Source of the DNA: an uncultured bacterium
GTDB lineage: Bacteria; Planctomycetota; Phycisphaerae; Phycisphaerales; SM1A02
Length of the DNA: 6,020 bases
Direction of reading: 5' to 3'
NCBI GenBank assembly: GCA_903918555.1
Contig: CAIXEV010000498.1
Coordinates: 1 to 6,020, forward strand
In this document: positions 4,298 to 6,020 of the stretch, one piece after another
Layout of the letters: every line of letters begins with the position of its first letter
How positions within the stretch are numbered: the stretch's first letter is position 1
Notes under the pieces: model-generated
What the model was told of the DNA's origin: nothing
The model's input: the letters and a program-made list of their open reading frames with translations, nothing else
Databases searched by the model: none
Made by a program: the position numbers and the translations under genes

Positions 4298-6020
4298 ATG
4301 ATTGTTCTCCACGCAGTCTGGACCCGCGAACGACTCCACCTTTGGGCAGAAGACGCTGGGGCGGCGGCTCCGAGCCTTGCCATCCTCGAGGGCGTCGCGG
4401 CGGCGCAGGGCGCCGAGCTGACGGCCAACGCCGCCGCGCAGGCGACCACGACCGCAGCCGACCTCGCGACCGAAGGCAGCGTGGCCGCAGGCTCCTCGGC
4501 CCCCGTCGTACCCTCGAGCGGCTCCCCCGCCACCGTCCATCCGTTCGCGCTCGACGCATCGCGCCTGCGCGGCATGCTCATCTCCGCAGGCCTGCTCGCA
4601 GGTGACGACCTCGCGGCCGAGGCGGCGCCGCTGCGCGTCTCGCTCCCCGCGACGGTCACCGAGCGTGGCGTGATTCCTCTGCCGAGCGACCGACTCGCGA
4701 ACGCGCTCGGCGTCAGCGACGAACCGATCGCGCACCTCGCCCTGCTCGAGGTGCCGGCGCTTGCGGTCGAATCGCCTGCCGCGATGCGCTTTCTGCTGAC
4801 GAGCGACGACGACGAGCGCCCGCTCGCCGACGGCGTCTTTGGAGGCCATGACCTCCGCTTCTGGCGCGAGCTCGCGGCGCTCGCCGCCGACCTCATCGCC
4901 GACCAGCGCATCGTGCCCTCGCTCATCCAGGAGAAGTCGGGCCGCTTCCGCGCCGTGTGGCAGCCGTGGCTCGCCGACGGCGCGCCCGCGCAGCGTCTTT
5001 CGGCGCTCCTCGCGGCGATTCCGCCGAGCGCGCGCTGCGTCGACGACGAGTACCGCTCGCAGCCGTGGGGAATCATCGAGGCAGCGCTCCTCGGCCTCGT
5101 CGACAGCGAGGCGCGGCGCGTGCTCGAGAGCGAGAGCTACGGCGACGCGATCGAGGACCGCGACCCGGCGGTCGACCCGCATGTCGCGTGGCTCACGGGC
5201 CTGCTCGGCCGCAACGACACGGTGCAGGGCGTCAAGAGCTCGGACACGCACCTGATGCGCGGCGCGCGGCAGTGGCTTGCGTCGCTCGACGCCGCGAGCG
5301 AGTCGCGCTTCGTGAAGCTCGCGTTCGAGCTCAACGAGCCCGATCCCACGGAGTTCGACTCGGGCGACGAGCTCGGGCGCAACGCCGAGTGGACGGTGCA
5401 GTTCAAGCTCATCACCAACGACGATCCGCCGGTCGTCATCGAGGCCGATCAGATCTGGGCGCAGGGCAAGGACGGCCTCAAGGGCCTGCTCGCGCGCTTC
5501 GGCGGCGAAGGCGAACCCGCGGGCGATGTGCTGCTCGCCGAACTCGCGCGATCGGCGCGCATCTGGCCGCGCGTCGAGCGCGCGCTCGAGCAGTCGGCGC
5601 CGACCGGGCTCACGCTCTCGACGACCGAGGCCTACGCGTTCCTGCGCGACTTCCGCCCGATCCTCATGGAGTCGGGCTTCGTCGTCCTCTCGCCGAGCTG
5701 GTGGGGTCAGCCCGCAAGCCGTCTCGGCGCGCGCCTCCTCATCGACTCCGGCAACGGCCAGGTGCCGGCGGGCGGCGGCTCGGGCCCCGATGGCGAAGGC
5801 AGCCACCTCGGCCTCCACAGCCTCGTCAACTACTCGTGGCAGATCGCGCTCGGCGACCAGTCGCTCTCGATCGACGCGTTCCAGCGGCTCGCGTCGCAGG
5901 GTTCGCCGCTTCTGCGCGTGAACGGCCAGTGGGTCGAGATCCGGCCCGACGACCTGCACGGCGCGGTGCGCTTCCTCAAGGAGCACCCCGGCGGGCAGAT
6001 GACGGTGATGCAGGCGATCC
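4298..6020 (+). CDS. SNF2-family helicase, N-terminal part (runs off the right edge)
   Basis: An open frame of 574 codons with no stop, cut by the window edge. It matches the N-terminal half of large bacterial SNF2/DEAD-DEAH helicases carrying the SNF2 helicase-associated domain (PF12419 type). Landmarks in order: MIVLHAVWTRERLHLWAED at the N terminus, an Ala-rich stretch (about 22-70), HPFA (81-84), a conserved middle with FVKLAFELNEP (338-348) and WTVQFKL...DQIW (365-387), GFVVLSPSWW (460-469), then NYSWQIALGDQSLS (511-524) and SPLLRVNGQWVEI (536-548). The Walker A and DExx motor motifs would lie beyond the window, so ATPase activity cannot be checked. ATG 4298 is chosen because the family's usual N-terminal motif starts right there; no Shine-Dalgarno sequence precedes it. 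Relatives act as DNA-dependent ATPases of uncertain role, and some SNF2 proteins belong to defence systems. Nothing here shows which applies. Confidence 0.88.
   Translation, partial: MIVLHAVWTRERLHLWAEDAGAAAPSLAILEGVAAAQGAELTANAAAQATTTAADLATEGSVAAGSSAPVVPSSGSPATVHPFALDASRLRGMLISAGLLAGDDLAAEAAPLRVSLPATVTERGVIPLPSDRLANALGVSDEPIAHLALLEVPALAVESPAAMRFLLTSDDDERPLADGVFGGHDLRFWRELAALAADLIADQRIVPSLIQEKSGRFRAVWQPWLADGAPAQRLSALLAAIPPSARCVDDEYRSQPWGIIEAALLGLVDSEARRVLESESYGDAIEDRDPAVDPHVAWLTGLLGRNDTVQGVKSSDTHLMRGARQWLASLDAASESRFVKLAFELNEPDPTEFDSGDELGRNAEWTVQFKLITNDDPPVVIEADQIWAQGKDGLKGLLARFGGEGEPAGDVLLAELARSARIWPRVERALEQSAPTGLTLSTTEAYAFLRDFRPILMESGFVVLSPSWWGQPASRLGARLLIDSGNGQVPAGGGSGPDGEGSHLGLHSLVNYSWQIALGDQSLSIDAFQRLASQGSPLLRVNGQWVEIRPDDLHGAVRFLKEHPGGQMTVMQAI

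Noticed and set aside
4190..5986. 598-codon open frame on the minus strand
   Set aside because: It is antisense to the SNF2 helicase frame, which has recognisable family motifs throughout. The minus frame is Arg/Glu/Ala-rich, shows no domain, and overlaps the tRNA 3' end. Such frames are common opposite GC-rich genes.

Overview
The window is GC-rich DNA, densely coded, with G/C-biased third codon positions. Two consecutive minus-strand genes encode lipoproteins with clear lipoboxes, which suggests a Gram-negative-type (diderm) bacterium. The mix of a TolB-like propeller lipoprotein, a CsgG/FlgO-like lipoprotein, a SNF2 helicase with the bacterial N-terminal SNF2-associated domain, and a tRNA without encoded CCA would fit a planctomycete-type lineage. 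That placement is inference and is not proven here.

Layout. Positions 1-140 hold no gene. They contain a strong hairpin and a 24-bp tandem repeat that begins inside the 3' end of the first gene. Positions 141-1136 (minus) encode a complete XerC/XerD-type tyrosine recombinase. Positions 1137-1531 are a 395-bp gap with inverted and direct repeats but no convincing gene. Positions 1532-2323 (minus) encode a CsgG/FlgO-like lipoprotein. Positions 2390-2485 are six tandem 16-bp units covering the stop codon of the next gene. Positions 2472-3977 (minus) encode a six-bladed TolB-like (PD40) propeller lipoprotein. A divergent tRNA-Lys(TTT) lies at 4120-4192 (plus). From 4298 to the right edge (plus) runs the N-terminal 574 codons of a SNF2-family helicase. 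It has no stop inside the window and its ATPase motor lies beyond the edge.

How the genes relate. The propeller lipoprotein and the CsgG/FlgO-like lipoprotein are co-oriented and probably form one envelope unit: one supplies a propeller, the other an alpha/beta domain of the sort found beside propellers or in outer-membrane assembly lipoproteins. The recombinase (probably chromosome dimer resolution), the tRNA and the helicase look like independent housekeeping or DNA-maintenance genes. I see no phage, insertion sequence, CRISPR or toxin-antitoxin signature.

The most unusual feature is not a gene. At the 3' ends of two of the three minus-strand genes, the last codons plus the stop codon have been tandemly duplicated downstream. 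One case uses a 24-bp period and keeps the stops in one frame. The other uses a 16-bp period and places six TGA codons across all three frames. A third tandem array, with a 12-bp period, lies in-frame within the linker of the propeller gene.
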